5,787 nucleotides of DNA from assembly GCA_030600405.1 (NCBI GenBank), contig JAUVMD010000102.1, forward strand, positions 1-5,787, written 5' to 3'. Positions 1 through 5,787 of the stretch are shown one piece after another. Within the stretch, counting starts at the first letter, position 1. Each line of letters begins with the position of its first letter. Made by a program: the position numbers and the translations under genes. The notes beneath the pieces are model-generated. The model was not told the origin of the DNA and ran no database searches. It saw only the letters and a list, made by a program, of their open reading frames with translations. Source of the DNA: Nitrospirota bacterium (GTDB taxonomy: Bacteria > Nitrospinota > Nitrospinia > Nitrospinales > Nitrospinaceae).

Positions 1-2
1 CC

Positions 3-722
3 TTACTTGCGCACCTCACCGGTCATGGGCACAAAACGCACACCGGTGATTTTTTCACGCCTCAATTGGTCCTTTTCTTTCGTGATCCGGACCAGATCCT
101 GAAACAGCATTCCTTCCAATGGTAAAACCATACGTCCGCCCTCCTTAAGCTGATCGATCAACGGTTGAGGAATTTCCGGTGCGGCGGCGGTCAATAGAAT
201 GGCATCAAAGGGCGCAAACTCTTCCCAACCCTGGTAACCATCTCCATGTTTCACTTTGACGTTCTCATAACCCAACCGTTTGAGGTCAGACCTTGCATCG
301 TTCGCGAGGGCTTCGATGATTTCGATGGTGTACACTTCCTTCACCAGTTCTGCCAGCACCGCCGCCTGATAACCCGATCCGGTACCGATCTCCAGCACCC
401 GGTCCTCCGGTTGCAAACGGGCACTCTGGGTCATGAGCGCCACAATATAAGGCTGGGAAATAGTTTGGTCCTTGCCAATGGGAAGTGGAAAATCAGCGTA
501 CGCCAGATTTTTATAACTTCCCGTTACAAACTCATGACGCGGCACCTTGAGCATGACCGCCAGAACGTTGGGGTCCTTAATATCGCGACCCCGCAGGTCA
601 ACATCCACCATGCGCTTGCGCTCTGTTTCAAAATCTACGGGGAGTGCGGGTTTCGGGTATAGAAAAGCCGGGAAGAGGAAGGCGAGGAAGGAAAAAAACA
701 GAAGCCTAAAGGATGAGGCCAT
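3..722 (-). CDS. pcm: Protein-L-isoaspartate O-methyltransferase with N-terminal export segment
   Basis: Predicted to transfer a methyl group from S-adenosylmethionine to L-isoaspartyl residues of damaged proteins, starting their repair. With the ATG at 720-722 the product is 239 aa. Visible family features are [11 protein letters not shown] (about residues 88-98), the SAM-binding motif [13 protein letters not shown] (109-121), GDGYQGW (160-166) and a C-terminal FVPMTG (230-235). Cytosolic Pcm such as that of E. coli is about 208 aa. The extra length here is an N-terminus with Arg followed by a strongly hydrophobic stretch (about residues 5-22), which looks like a signal peptide or membrane anchor; no clear AXA cleavage site is seen. 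An in-frame ATG at 804-806 would add 28 charged residues, bury that segment and overlap the upstream gene by 101 bp, so I prefer 722. The gene overlaps the charged-protein gene by 17 bp, which suggests coupled translation. Only a weak AAGAAAA precedes the start. Function is confident; location is inferred. Confidence 0.93.
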   Translation of the reverse strand: MASSFRLLFFSFLAFLFPAFLYPKPALPVDFETERKRMVDVDLRGRDIKDPNVLAVMLKVPRHEFVTGSYKNLAYADFPLPIGKDQTISQPYIVALMTQSARLQPEDRVLEIGTGSGYQAAVLAELVKEVYTIEIIEALANDARSDLKRLGYENVKVKHGDGYQGWEEFAPFDAILLTAAAPEIPQPLIDQLKEGGRMVLPLEGMLFQDLVRITKEKDQLRREKITGVRFVPMTGEVRK

Positions 723-1074
723 TTTTCTTAAGCCATTCTTCCGCGTCGAAGCGTTCGCTGATGAACTCTTCAAACTCGATTTCTTTCTTTGAAAGTCTTG
801 CGCCATCGATATACTGCGCCTCTTCCGCCACTTTCTTTTTGGTGCGGCGGGATTTCTTTTTGGATTTTTCCGGAGCTTCTTCCACTTCCACCTCGAACCC
901 TTCGGTCAAGGATTGTAGTTTCAGCACGAGAACCATGAAACTTTGCGGGCAGATATCGTCGCGTTGCTGAATTTCAGAGACGATCTTTTTGACCTTGGGG
1001 GAACTCAATACCGCTTCGGTAATTGCTTTCGACAACTTTTCGTAATCCCCGTCCTGGCCACTGGAATGACTCAC
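706..1074 (-). CDS. Uncharacterised charged 122-aa protein
   Basis: I do not recognise this family. The 122-residue product has no signal peptide or membrane segment. Three parts can be seen: an N-terminal, probably helical region (about residues 10-60) with two isolated short motifs, DDICPQSF and [10 protein letters not shown]; a charged linker (about 61-85) running from acidic EVEVEE to a basic [12 protein letters not shown] block; and an acidic C-terminal segment (about 94-122) rich in Glu and Phe that ends in [11 protein letters not shown]. The start is GTG at 1072-1074, supported by a good ribosome site GAAAGGGG (minus strand, 1081-1088) six bases upstream. The stop lies inside pcm, so the two genes are probably one operon. 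The basic linker could bind nucleic acid or an acidic surface, but this is a guess. It is a real gene judging by the ribosome site, the operon overlap and a protein-like composition. Confidence 0.8.
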   Translation of the reverse strand: MSHSSGQDGDYEKLSKAITEAVLSSPKVKKIVSEIQQRDDICPQSFMVLVLKLQSLTEGFEVEVEEAPEKSKKKSRRTKKKVAEEAQYIDGARLSKKEIEFEEFISERFDAEEWLKKNGLIL

Positions 1075-1142
1075 GACAAACCCCTTTCAAGAAAAGACTC
1101 AATTAACCTTCTAAATCTATTGTGACAGATATCGCCAAACAT
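1071..1142 (-). CDS. Possible 23-aa leader or small protein
   Basis: A short ORF starts at ATG 1140-1142. Its stop TGA overlaps the GTG start of the 122-aa gene in a GTGA motif (1071-1074). AAGGTGAA sits immediately upstream (1143-1150) and matches the anti-Shine-Dalgarno sequence through AAGG and GGTGA. The predicted transcript start near 1156 would leave a leader of about 14 nt, just enough for that site. The peptide begins MFGDICHNRF and ends ESFLERGLS, with no recognisable domain. It uses AGA twice and AGG twice for arginine, which would be slow codons in a mid-GC genome; that could mean a regulatory leader, or merely AT-rich noncoding DNA open by chance. It is in a different frame from the 122-aa gene, so it is not an N-terminal extension. 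Promoter, ribosome site and overlap fit together, but no homology is known to me. Confidence 0.35.
   Translation of the reverse strand: MFGDICHNRFRRLIESFLERGLS
1081..1088 (-). promoter_or_regulatory. Ribosome-binding site deciding the GTG start of the 122-aa gene
   Basis: GAAAGGGG on the minus strand, six bases before the GTG at 1074. It lies within the last codons of the possible leader ORF, so ribosomes translating the leader would cross it before terminating at the GTGA overlap. Confidence 0.6.
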
Positions 1143-1162
1143 TTCACCTTAACTTTGCCACC

Positions 1163-1191
1163 AACATAAACCGGTCCAATGGTAATGTCAA
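1163..1191 (-). promoter_or_regulatory. Sigma-70-type promoter for the 122-aa protein-pcm unit
   Basis: On the minus strand a perfect -35 TTGACA (1191-1186) is followed after 17 bp by TATGTT (1168-1163), four of six matches to the -10 consensus. Transcription would begin near 1156. It lies in the 144-bp gap after moeB, 27 bp past the moeB stop, so the downstream genes can be expressed independently of moeB, though readthrough is also possible as no terminator is seen. Confidence 0.6.
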
Positions 1192-1218
1192 GGCCACGGG
1201 CCTCTAACCGGGGTAAAA

Positions 1219-2373
1219 TCAATAGCGCGGCATGGAAGGGTCTATGGCCTCGGCCCATTCCTCGATGCCGCCGCGCATGCTTTTCACATTCTCAAACCCG
1301 ATATCGATCAGGGCTTTAGCGGCTTTCAGGCTTCGCACCCCGGCTTTGCAGTGAAGCACAATCTCATCGCCCTTCTTCAGTCCGTTGAGTTTTTCTATTT
1401 TTCTTTCTTCGATGACATCCAATGGAATCAGGGTGGACCCATCGATGCGGCAGATTTCGTATTCGCCCTGGCCGCGCACATCCACCAGCGTAAACTTCTT
1501 GCCGTTGTCCAACATCTCCTTGACCACGGCGGGCTCTATTTCCAGTTCGCGGTCGGCGGGGTTCTCCTGAGGTGGCAGGATGCCACAGAACTGCTCGTAA
1601 TCGATCAGCTCCGTGATCGTCGGGTTGTCGCCGCAGATCGGGCAGTTCTTGTCCTTACGCAGTTTCATTTCGCGGAACTTCATTCCCAGGGCGTCAAAGA
1701 GGACCAGACGCCCGTTCAGGTTGTCTCCCTTTTCGAGAATGAGCTTGATCGCCTCGTTGGTTTGCAGGCCGCCGATGATGCCGCACAGCACACCCAGCAC
1801 CCCTCCCTCGGCACAACTGGGCACCAAGCCTGGAGGCGGCGGTTCGGGATACAGGCACCGGTAACAGGGGCCCGTGCGCGAGTCGAATACGGAAACCTGG
1901 CCTTCGAAGCGCAGGATACAACCGTAGATATAAGGTTTCTTCAACAACACGCAGGCGTCGTTAGCCAGGTAACGCGTCGGAAAATTGTCCGTCCCATCAA
2001 TGATGATATCCCAGTCCGCAAAAATACGCATCGCGTTTTCGGAAGTGAGCCGTTCGTTGTAGGTGATCACTTCCACATCCGAATTGAGATCGGCGAGGCG
2101 GGTTTTGGCGGAGTCGACTTTCAGTTTGCCGACGGTGGATTCGCCGTGGACGATCTGCCGTTGTAAATTGCTTTTATCGACGACGTCGAAATCGATCAGT
2201 CCCAATTTACCGACGCCGGCGGCGGTCAGATACAAAGACACGGGAGCGCCCAACCCCCCGGTTCCGATACACAGAACCCTGGCGTTGCAGATTTTCTCCT
2301 GGCCTTCCATGCCCACTTCCGGCAAAAGCAAATGGCGGCTGTAACGATTGATTTGATCCGGGTTTAAACTCAT
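1219..2373 (-). CDS. moeB: MoeB/ThiF-type adenylyltransferase with C-terminal rhodanese domain
   Basis: An E1-like enzyme of 384 aa predicted to adenylate the C-terminal Gly-Gly of a small ubiquitin-like sulfur carrier (MoaD, ThiS or CysO type) and, through its rhodanese domain, help load sulfur on it. It would act in the cytosol in molybdopterin, thiamine, cysteine or tRNA-thiolation pathways. The N-terminal domain has RYSRHLLLPEVG, the nucleotide loop GTGGLG (residues 37-42), DGTDNFPTRY (126-135), and PSCAEGGVLG with the conserved Cys187. Two zinc pairs are present: CYRC (170, 173) and CPIC (244, 247). The rhodanese domain (about 280-384) has LVDVRGQGEYE and the active loop CKAGVRS with Cys342. 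This is the MoeZ/MOCS3 architecture, longer than the roughly 250-aa plain MoeB. A TTG start at 2383-2385 abuts AAGGA with no spacing, so the ATG at 2371-2373 is preferred. No sulfur-carrier gene is in the window, so the pathway is open. A possible -10, TATAAA, lies upstream (2414-2419). Confidence 0.93.
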   Translation of the reverse strand: MSLNPDQINRYSRHLLLPEVGMEGQEKICNARVLCIGTGGLGAPVSLYLTAAGVGKLGLIDFDVVDKSNLQRQIVHGESTVGKLKVDSAKTRLADLNSDVEVITYNERLTSENAMRIFADWDIIIDGTDNFPTRYLANDACVLLKKPYIYGCILRFEGQVSVFDSRTGPCYRCLYPEPPPPGLVPSCAEGGVLGVLCGIIGGLQTNEAIKLILEKGDNLNGRLVLFDALGMKFREMKLRKDKNCPICGDNPTITELIDYEQFCGILPPQENPADRELEIEPAVVKEMLDNGKKFTLVDVRGQGEYEICRIDGSTLIPLDVIEERKIEKLNGLKKGDEIVLHCKAGVRSLKAAKALIDIGFENVKSMRGGIEEWAEAIDPSMPRY

Positions 2374-2379
2374 GATGGT

Positions 2380-2390
2380 TTCCAATCCTT
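2380..2390 (-). promoter_or_regulatory. Ribosome-binding region that decides the moeB start
   Basis: Minus-strand AAGGA (2390-2386) directly touches a TTG codon (2385-2383), leaving no room for initiation there. It is 12 bases from the ATG at 2373, while a second element GGAA (2383-2380) is six bases from it. Both spacings argue for the ATG. Confidence 0.45.
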
Positions 2391-2477
2391 AAAAATTTCC
2401 TGTTTCTTGACGCTTTATACTCTTATTCTATCAAAATCCCCAGATTCCAAAACAAAATTTAAAACTCCGGAAAAGCC

Positions 2478-3665
2478 TTATTTATTCGTGGCTTCCCGGT
2501 AGGCCGACGCCAGACCCGGCAGAGCACCTTTGATCACCCGGTCGGGAAAGCAGGTGGATATCCGAAAATAGCCCGGCGTGCCGAACCCGCGCCCGGGCAC
2601 CACCAGCACTTTTCTCTCGGCCAGCAGTTTGGCGAATTCCACTTCATCTGCAATCGGCGCCTTGGGGAAAAAATAAAACGCGCCTTGCGGTTTCACCACC
2701 TCGTAACCGATACCGGTGAGTTCCTTATAAAGGAAATCCCGCCGCCTCCGGTATTGCTCGACATCCACCGTGACGTGCTGAACCTTCTGCACCACCCGCT
2801 GGAACAGGGCCGGTGCGTTAACGAATCCCAGCACCCGGTTGCAAAAGATGAGCCCGGCCATCACCTCCGTCGCGTCCTCCGCCTGCGGGTGGACAGCGAC
2901 ATAACCGATGCGCTCTCCCGGCACCGCCAAATCCTTGGAATGCGAGGTGATGTAAATACTGTTCTGGTACAAGTCGAGAACATTCGGCGTCTCCACGCCG
3001 TCGAACACGATTTTTTTGTACGGGTCGTCGGAGATCAGGTAAATAGCCCGTCCAATTTCCTTCGACTTCTCCCGCAACGCATCGGCCAACTCCTGCAGGG
3101 CTTGCCGGGAATACACGACACCCGTCGGATTGTTGGGCGAATTGATGATCACCGCCTTTGTTTTAGATGTCACCGCGCTCCGAAACGATTCCAAATCGAT
3201 CGAGAAATCGTCACGCGTATTCACTGCCACCGCTTTGCCGCCGTGGTTGTCCGCATAAAACAAATACTCTACGAAATAAGGCGCGAACACGATCACCTCA
3301 TCACCGGGATCGAGCAGGGTTTTGAGAGTGATATTCAATCCGCCGGCCGCACCGCATACCATTACAATGTCGTCGGGAGACAGGGAAACCTTACATTCTT
3401 CGGAGAGGGATTCTGACACCACCTGGCGGGTGGCCTCGTATCCGGCGTTGGGCATGTAGCGATGCTGGCCGGTGGTTGGATCTTTCGCGGCGGCGATCAT
3501 GGCCTCCACCAGTTCCTGAGGCGGTTCCGCCACCGGATTGCCCAAGGACAAATCGAATACGCTGTTTTCGCCGAATTCCTGCTTCAGCCGAATACCCTCT
3601 TCGAACATCTTGCGAATCCACGAGGCTCGCTCCATAAAATCGTGAACTTTTTGGGAAATTGCCAT
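2478..3665 (-). CDS. Class I/II PLP-dependent aminotransferase
   Basis: A 395-aa fold-type I aminotransferase of the aspartate-aminotransferase superfamily, the usual length for the family, cytosolic. Landmarks: DLSLGNP near the N-terminus (38-44), GAAGGLN (105-111) in the cofactor phosphate-binding region, NSPNNPTG (175-182) with the PLP-contacting Asn179, SDDPY (212-216) with Asp213 and Tyr216, SHSKDLAVPGERIGY with the Schiff-base Lys244, and FRIS with the substrate-carboxylate Arg368. All catalytic residues are therefore present. The start ATG (3663-3665) has AGGA six bases upstream. The substrate cannot be read from sequence: aspartate, alanine, aromatic or another amino acid is possible. 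The next gene, moeB, begins 104 bp downstream on the same strand with no clear terminator between them, so they may be co-transcribed, but no functional link is evident. Upstream, TATGAT (3720-3715) could be its -10, without a good -35. Confidence 0.93.
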   Translation of the reverse strand: MAISQKVHDFMERASWIRKMFEEGIRLKQEFGENSVFDLSLGNPVAEPPQELVEAMIAAAKDPTTGQHRYMPNAGYEATRQVVSESLSEECKVSLSPDDIVMVCGAAGGLNITLKTLLDPGDEVIVFAPYFVEYLFYADNHGGKAVAVNTRDDFSIDLESFRSAVTSKTKAVIINSPNNPTGVVYSRQALQELADALREKSKEIGRAIYLISDDPYKKIVFDGVETPNVLDLYQNSIYITSHSKDLAVPGERIGYVAVHPQAEDATEVMAGLIFCNRVLGFVNAPALFQRVVQKVQHVTVDVEQYRRRRDFLYKELTGIGYEVVKPQGAFYFFPKAPIADEVEFAKLLAERKVLVVPGRGFGTPGYFRISTCFPDRVIKGALPGLASAYREATNK

Positions 3666-3815
3666 GAGCTATCCTGCCAACCAAAATGATTAAATTGGAG
3701 TTTGATTTCAGGCAATCATACATTGAAAAGGAGGGTTGCACCACTGTTTCGATAGGGAGTAAACGGGCAATAGGATAATGAGCGCCTGGGAGAAACCCCA
3801 CTGAACGGCCAATTT

Positions 3816-3845
3816 TTGATAAGATTGACCGCTCGTTCCCATAAT
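3816..3845 (+). promoter_or_regulatory. Probable sigma-70 promoter for the ABC ATPase-permease operon
   Basis: TTGATA (3816-3821), an 18-bp spacer, then CATAAT (3840-3845): five of six matches in each hexamer. Transcription would begin near 3852, leaving about 49 nt of untranslated leader. It lies in the 235-bp divergent intergenic region, in the correct orientation for the rightward genes. The -10 overlaps an inverted repeat at 3833-3859. Confidence 0.5.
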
Positions 3846-3859
3846 TCTCCTGGGAACGA
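3833..3859. repeat. Perfect 9-bp inverted repeat over the ABC promoter -10
   Basis: TCGTTCCCA (3833-3841) is the exact reverse complement of TGGGAACGA (3851-3859), with a 9-bp centre. The repeat covers the putative -10 and start site, the usual place for a repressor operator. Because the left arm lies upstream of the predicted start, a transcribed hairpin is less likely, and no T-run follows. I cannot name a regulator that binds this sequence. Confidence 0.6.
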
Positions 3860-3900
3860 CTGGACCTTTTTCATCCTCTGGAGTATTTTTTCACACAATC

Positions 3901-4572
3901 ATGATTGTTCGATTCGACAAGGTTTCTAAATATTTTCAGGCGGGCGGGACACGGATTACCGCGCTATCGGACGTGAGCCTGAGCCTGGAGAAAAGGGATT
4001 TCGTTACGGTGATGGGTCCCAGCGGCGGTGGCAAAACCACACTGCTGAATTGCATGGGCGGCCTCGATCAGCCGGACCAGGGAGAAATTTACCTGAACGG
4101 CCATTCGCTTTCCGGAATGAGCGACGGCGAATTGACCCAACTCCGCCGCCGGGACATCGGTTTCGTCTTCCAGTTTTTCAATCTGATGCCCACCTTGTCG
4201 GTCATCGAAAACATCGAACTGCCTCTATTACTCAGCCATGCCTCGCGCGAAGGCAAGGAAAGGATCGACTCGTTGCTGGATTACGTCGGCTTGAAACACC
4301 GCGCCCGTTCGTTTCCCGCCGAATTGTCCGGCGGCGAAATGCAGAGGGTGGCCATCGCCCGCGCACTGGTGCATCAGCCGGCTTTACTGCTGGCGGACGA
4401 ACCCACCGGGAACCTCGATTCTGAAAACGGGGTCAAAATTCTCGACCTCCTCAAACAAGCCAGTGAAGATTTCGAAACCATCATTGTCGTGGCCACGCAC
4501 AATCCACTGGCAGCGCAATACGGCAACCGCCACTTCGAAATCCGCGACGGCACACTGGCAACCTTGAAATGA
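3901..4572 (+). CDS. ABC transporter ATPase, LolD/MacB/YbbA type
   Basis: A 223-aa cytoplasmic ATP-binding subunit that would drive an FtsX-like permease, probably in lipid, lipoprotein or other envelope extraction and not in classical solute uptake. All motifs are intact: Walker [10 protein letters not shown] (39-47, Lys45), Q-loop [22 protein letters not shown] region with Gln91, signature [15 protein letters not shown] (142-156), Walker B ALLLADE with Glu167, D-loop NLDS (171-174) and switch His200 in [21 protein letters not shown] after the Q-loop is typical of the LolD/MacB subfamily. The ATG at 3901 gives the usual family N-terminus ([12 protein letters not shown]), but no ribosome site is well placed: the nearest GGAG (3880-3883) is 17 bases away, so initiation may be weak. 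No upstream in-frame ATG, GTG or TTG offers a better choice nearby. The permease follows 25 bp after the stop, clearly one operon. LolD, MacB-ATPase or YbbA cannot be separated by sequence alone. Confidence 0.92.
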   Translation: MIVRFDKVSKYFQAGGTRITALSDVSLSLEKRDFVTVMGPSGGGKTTLLNCMGGLDQPDQGEIYLNGHSLSGMSDGELTQLRRRDIGFVFQFFNLMPTLSVIENIELPLLLSHASREGKERIDSLLDYVGLKHRARSFPAELSGGEMQRVAIARALVHQPALLLADEPTGNLDSENGVKILDLLKQASEDFETIIVVATHNPLAAQYGNRHFEIRDGTLATLK

Positions 4573-4601
4573 GTCTGAGGAGGACCATCCGCCAATTATG
4601 A
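4569..4601 (+). other. Double ATGA junction between ATPase and permease
   Basis: The ATPase stop overlaps an ATG in ATGA (4569-4572). That ATG opens a 10-codon frame ([10 protein letters not shown]) whose stop overlaps the permease ATG in a second ATGA (4598-4601). AGGAGG (4578-4583) lies inside this minigene, 14 bases before the permease start, which is longer than usual. The layout would allow ribosomes to pass from ATPase to permease by termination and re-initiation, but the 10-codon frame may be chance. Confidence 0.4.
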
Positions 4602-5787
4602 GCTTTCTGCTTTATTTCAAGGATCTGTTCACCGCGCTCATCCTGCGTCCTTTGGTCCGCGATCCTTTCCGGTTTGCTATCACCGTCTTTGGAGTGGCCA
4701 TCGGCGTTTCGGTTTTTTTGAGTATCCAGTTGGCCAATCGGCAAACTTTGCTGTCTTTTAGTGAAAGCGTCGACCTGGTATTGGGCCGGGCGGATGTGGT
4801 GATCGAAGCGGAGGGCATGCCTTTCGATGAACAACATTTTAAAAGCTTGTTGCCGCTCCGGGAATGGATCAAAGTCTATCCCGTCATCCGCGGCTATGGT
4901 GTGGAGGTGAACAGCAACGAGGTGGTCGAAATTATGGGCACCGACCTGCTTCAGGACAGCGGTGTGCGGGACTTCTCCCTCAAAACCAACCGCCATGATT
5001 TAAAGGGACTCCTGCCAATCATTCTGGATCCTGCCGGCGTTGTCCTGCCCGAAAAGTTTATCCCCGACACCGACTATCAACCCGGCGATCCACTTCGCCT
5101 CATCATCGACGGCCGGGAACAAACCTTGAACGTCAACGCCATTCTGGAGCATAAGGGGATCGCTAAAGCGCTGAACGGCAATTACGTGATCATGGATATC
5201 GCCGCGGCGCAAAAAGTACTGGGCAAAATCGGCAAGCTGGACCGCATTGAAGTGGAGTTTTTGAAGAACAAGGATTTCCCCCGCATGCAACGCATGATTT
5301 CCGAAGTGCTTCCCGATCATTTGCGGGTGGACCGGCCCGAGCGCAAAAACCGGCAGGTCGAAAAAATGTTGCGTGCGTTTCAATACAATCTGTCGGCACT
5401 CAGCTTCGTCGCTTTGCTGGTCGGCCTGTACCTCATTTACAATATGATTTCCCTTTCGGTGGTGCGCCGCAGAACGGAGATCGGTACCCTGCGTGCCCTG
5501 GGCGCAACGCCAGGGTTGATCGCCTCTATTTTCCTGCTGGAAGCGGGAGTGATCGGGGCTATCGGGTCCCTGATCGGCATCGGGTTCGGATATTATATGG
5601 CGCAGTTTTCACTGGAAGCGGTCGCGATCACCGTCAACAATCTGTATGCCCCCACCCAGGTGACCGAGGTGAATTTCGATTGGGATCAGGTGAGCCTCTA
5701 TTTTCTGATCGGCGTCGGGTTGTCGTTCGCCTCGGCGATCATCCCCGCATACGATGCCGCCACGACTTCGCCGACCCAAGTGATGCG
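4598..5787 (+). CDS. FtsX-like ABC transporter permease, 3' end outside window
   Basis: The reading frame is open from ATG 4598 to the window edge: 396 codons plus two bases, no stop, so the gene is partial. It is the inner-membrane partner of the ATPase just upstream. Predicted layout: a membrane helix at about residues 26-46, a periplasmic domain (about 47-260), then three helices at about 263-287, 305-332 and 365-385. The FtsX hallmark is the cytoplasmic loop VVRRRTEIGTLRALGATPGLI (about 288-308), where the ATPase would dock. The end in view, IIPAYDAATTSPTQVM, matches the close of a four-helix FtsX unit, so the protein could stop soon (LolC/LolE-like, near 400 aa). However, the N-terminal pattern of a first helix followed by SIQLANRQTLLSF and a GRAD segment recalls the long, roughly 800-aa permeases with two FtsX units (YbbP-like), so I lean to a longer protein. 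Substrate is unknown. Confidence 0.88.
   Translation, partial: MSFLLYFKDLFTALILRPLVRDPFRFAITVFGVAIGVSVFLSIQLANRQTLLSFSESVDLVLGRADVVIEAEGMPFDEQHFKSLLPLREWIKVYPVIRGYGVEVNSNEVVEIMGTDLLQDSGVRDFSLKTNRHDLKGLLPIILDPAGVVLPEKFIPDTDYQPGDPLRLIIDGREQTLNVNAILEHKGIAKALNGNYVIMDIAAAQKVLGKIGKLDRIEVEFLKNKDFPRMQRMISEVLPDHLRVDRPERKNRQVEKMLRAFQYNLSALSFVALLVGLYLIYNMISLSVVRRRTEIGTLRALGATPGLIASIFLLEAGVIGAIGSLIGIGFGYYMAQFSLEAVAITVNNLYAPTQVTEVNFDWDQVSLYFLIGVGLSFASAIIPAYDAATTSPTQVM

Noticed and set aside
723..806. Upstream ATG (804-806) as the pcm start
   Set aside because: It would add 28 charged residues ahead of the hydrophobic export segment and enlarge the overlap with the upstream gene to 101 bp.
1191..1203. AGGCC-ACG-GGCCT hairpin after moeB as a terminator
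   Set aside because: The stem is only 5 bp, and the minus strand continues with TTGACATTACC and not a T-run. It abuts the promoter -35.
1351..2166. A 271-codon open frame on the plus strand opposite moeB
   Set aside because: It is antisense to a gene with intact catalytic motifs, and its translation has no recognisable domain. It is a frame shadow.
2685..3416. A 243-codon open frame on the plus strand opposite the aminotransferase
   Set aside because: It lies wholly within a well-supported gene. The His/Arg-rich translation is typical of antisense frames in GC-leaning DNA.
3716..3898. A 60-codon minus-strand frame in the divergent intergenic region
   Set aside because: It has no obvious ribosome site or domain, and it overlaps the promoter and inverted repeat of the ABC operon.
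4481..4996. A 171-codon minus-strand frame across the ATPase-permease junction
   Set aside because: It is antisense to both genes of a clear operon and has no family resemblance.

Overview
The window holds six protein-coding genes of a mid-GC bacterium, laid out as two divergent blocks. Positions 1-3665 are read leftward (minus strand) and 3901-5787 rightward (plus strand). A 235-bp intergenic region separates them and must carry the start signals for both directions. The gene content is typical of a Gram-negative bacterium: a LolD/MacB/YbbA-type ABC ATPase with an FtsX-like permease, and a protein-L-isoaspartate methyltransferase with a hydrophobic N-terminal export segment. I cannot assign a lineage firmly. 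The general look (mid-50s percent GC by eye, a MoeB-rhodanese fusion, an exported Pcm) would suit Nitrospinota or a deltaproteobacterial-type lineage, but that is a weak impression and not a result.

Left block, in order of transcription: a class I/II PLP-dependent aminotransferase (2478-3665); after a 104-bp gap, a MoeB/ThiF-type adenylyltransferase with a C-terminal rhodanese domain (1219-2373); then a third unit with its own promoter. That unit has a near-consensus sigma-70 promoter just past the moeB stop (TTGACA, 17-bp spacer, TATGTT), a possible 23-codon leader ORF (1071-1142), an unrecognised charged 122-residue protein that starts at GTG (706-1074), and pcm (3-722). Each junction here overlaps: 4 nt between leader and charged protein, 17 nt between charged protein and pcm.

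Right block: an ABC ATPase of about 25 kDa (3901-4572) followed by an FtsX-family permease (from 4598) that runs off the right edge. They form an operon. Upstream is a plausible promoter (TTGATA, 18-bp spacer, CATAAT) whose -10 lies inside a perfect 9-bp inverted repeat, which could be an operator. The ATPase stop and the permease start are joined by two ATGA overlaps 29 bp apart.

Most of the window is ordinary housekeeping or envelope genes, and I see no mobile element, CRISPR array, tRNA or rRNA. The parts worth following up are the leader/charged-protein/exported-Pcm unit and the palindrome over the ABC promoter. I do not see convincing evidence of a wholly new multi-gene system.
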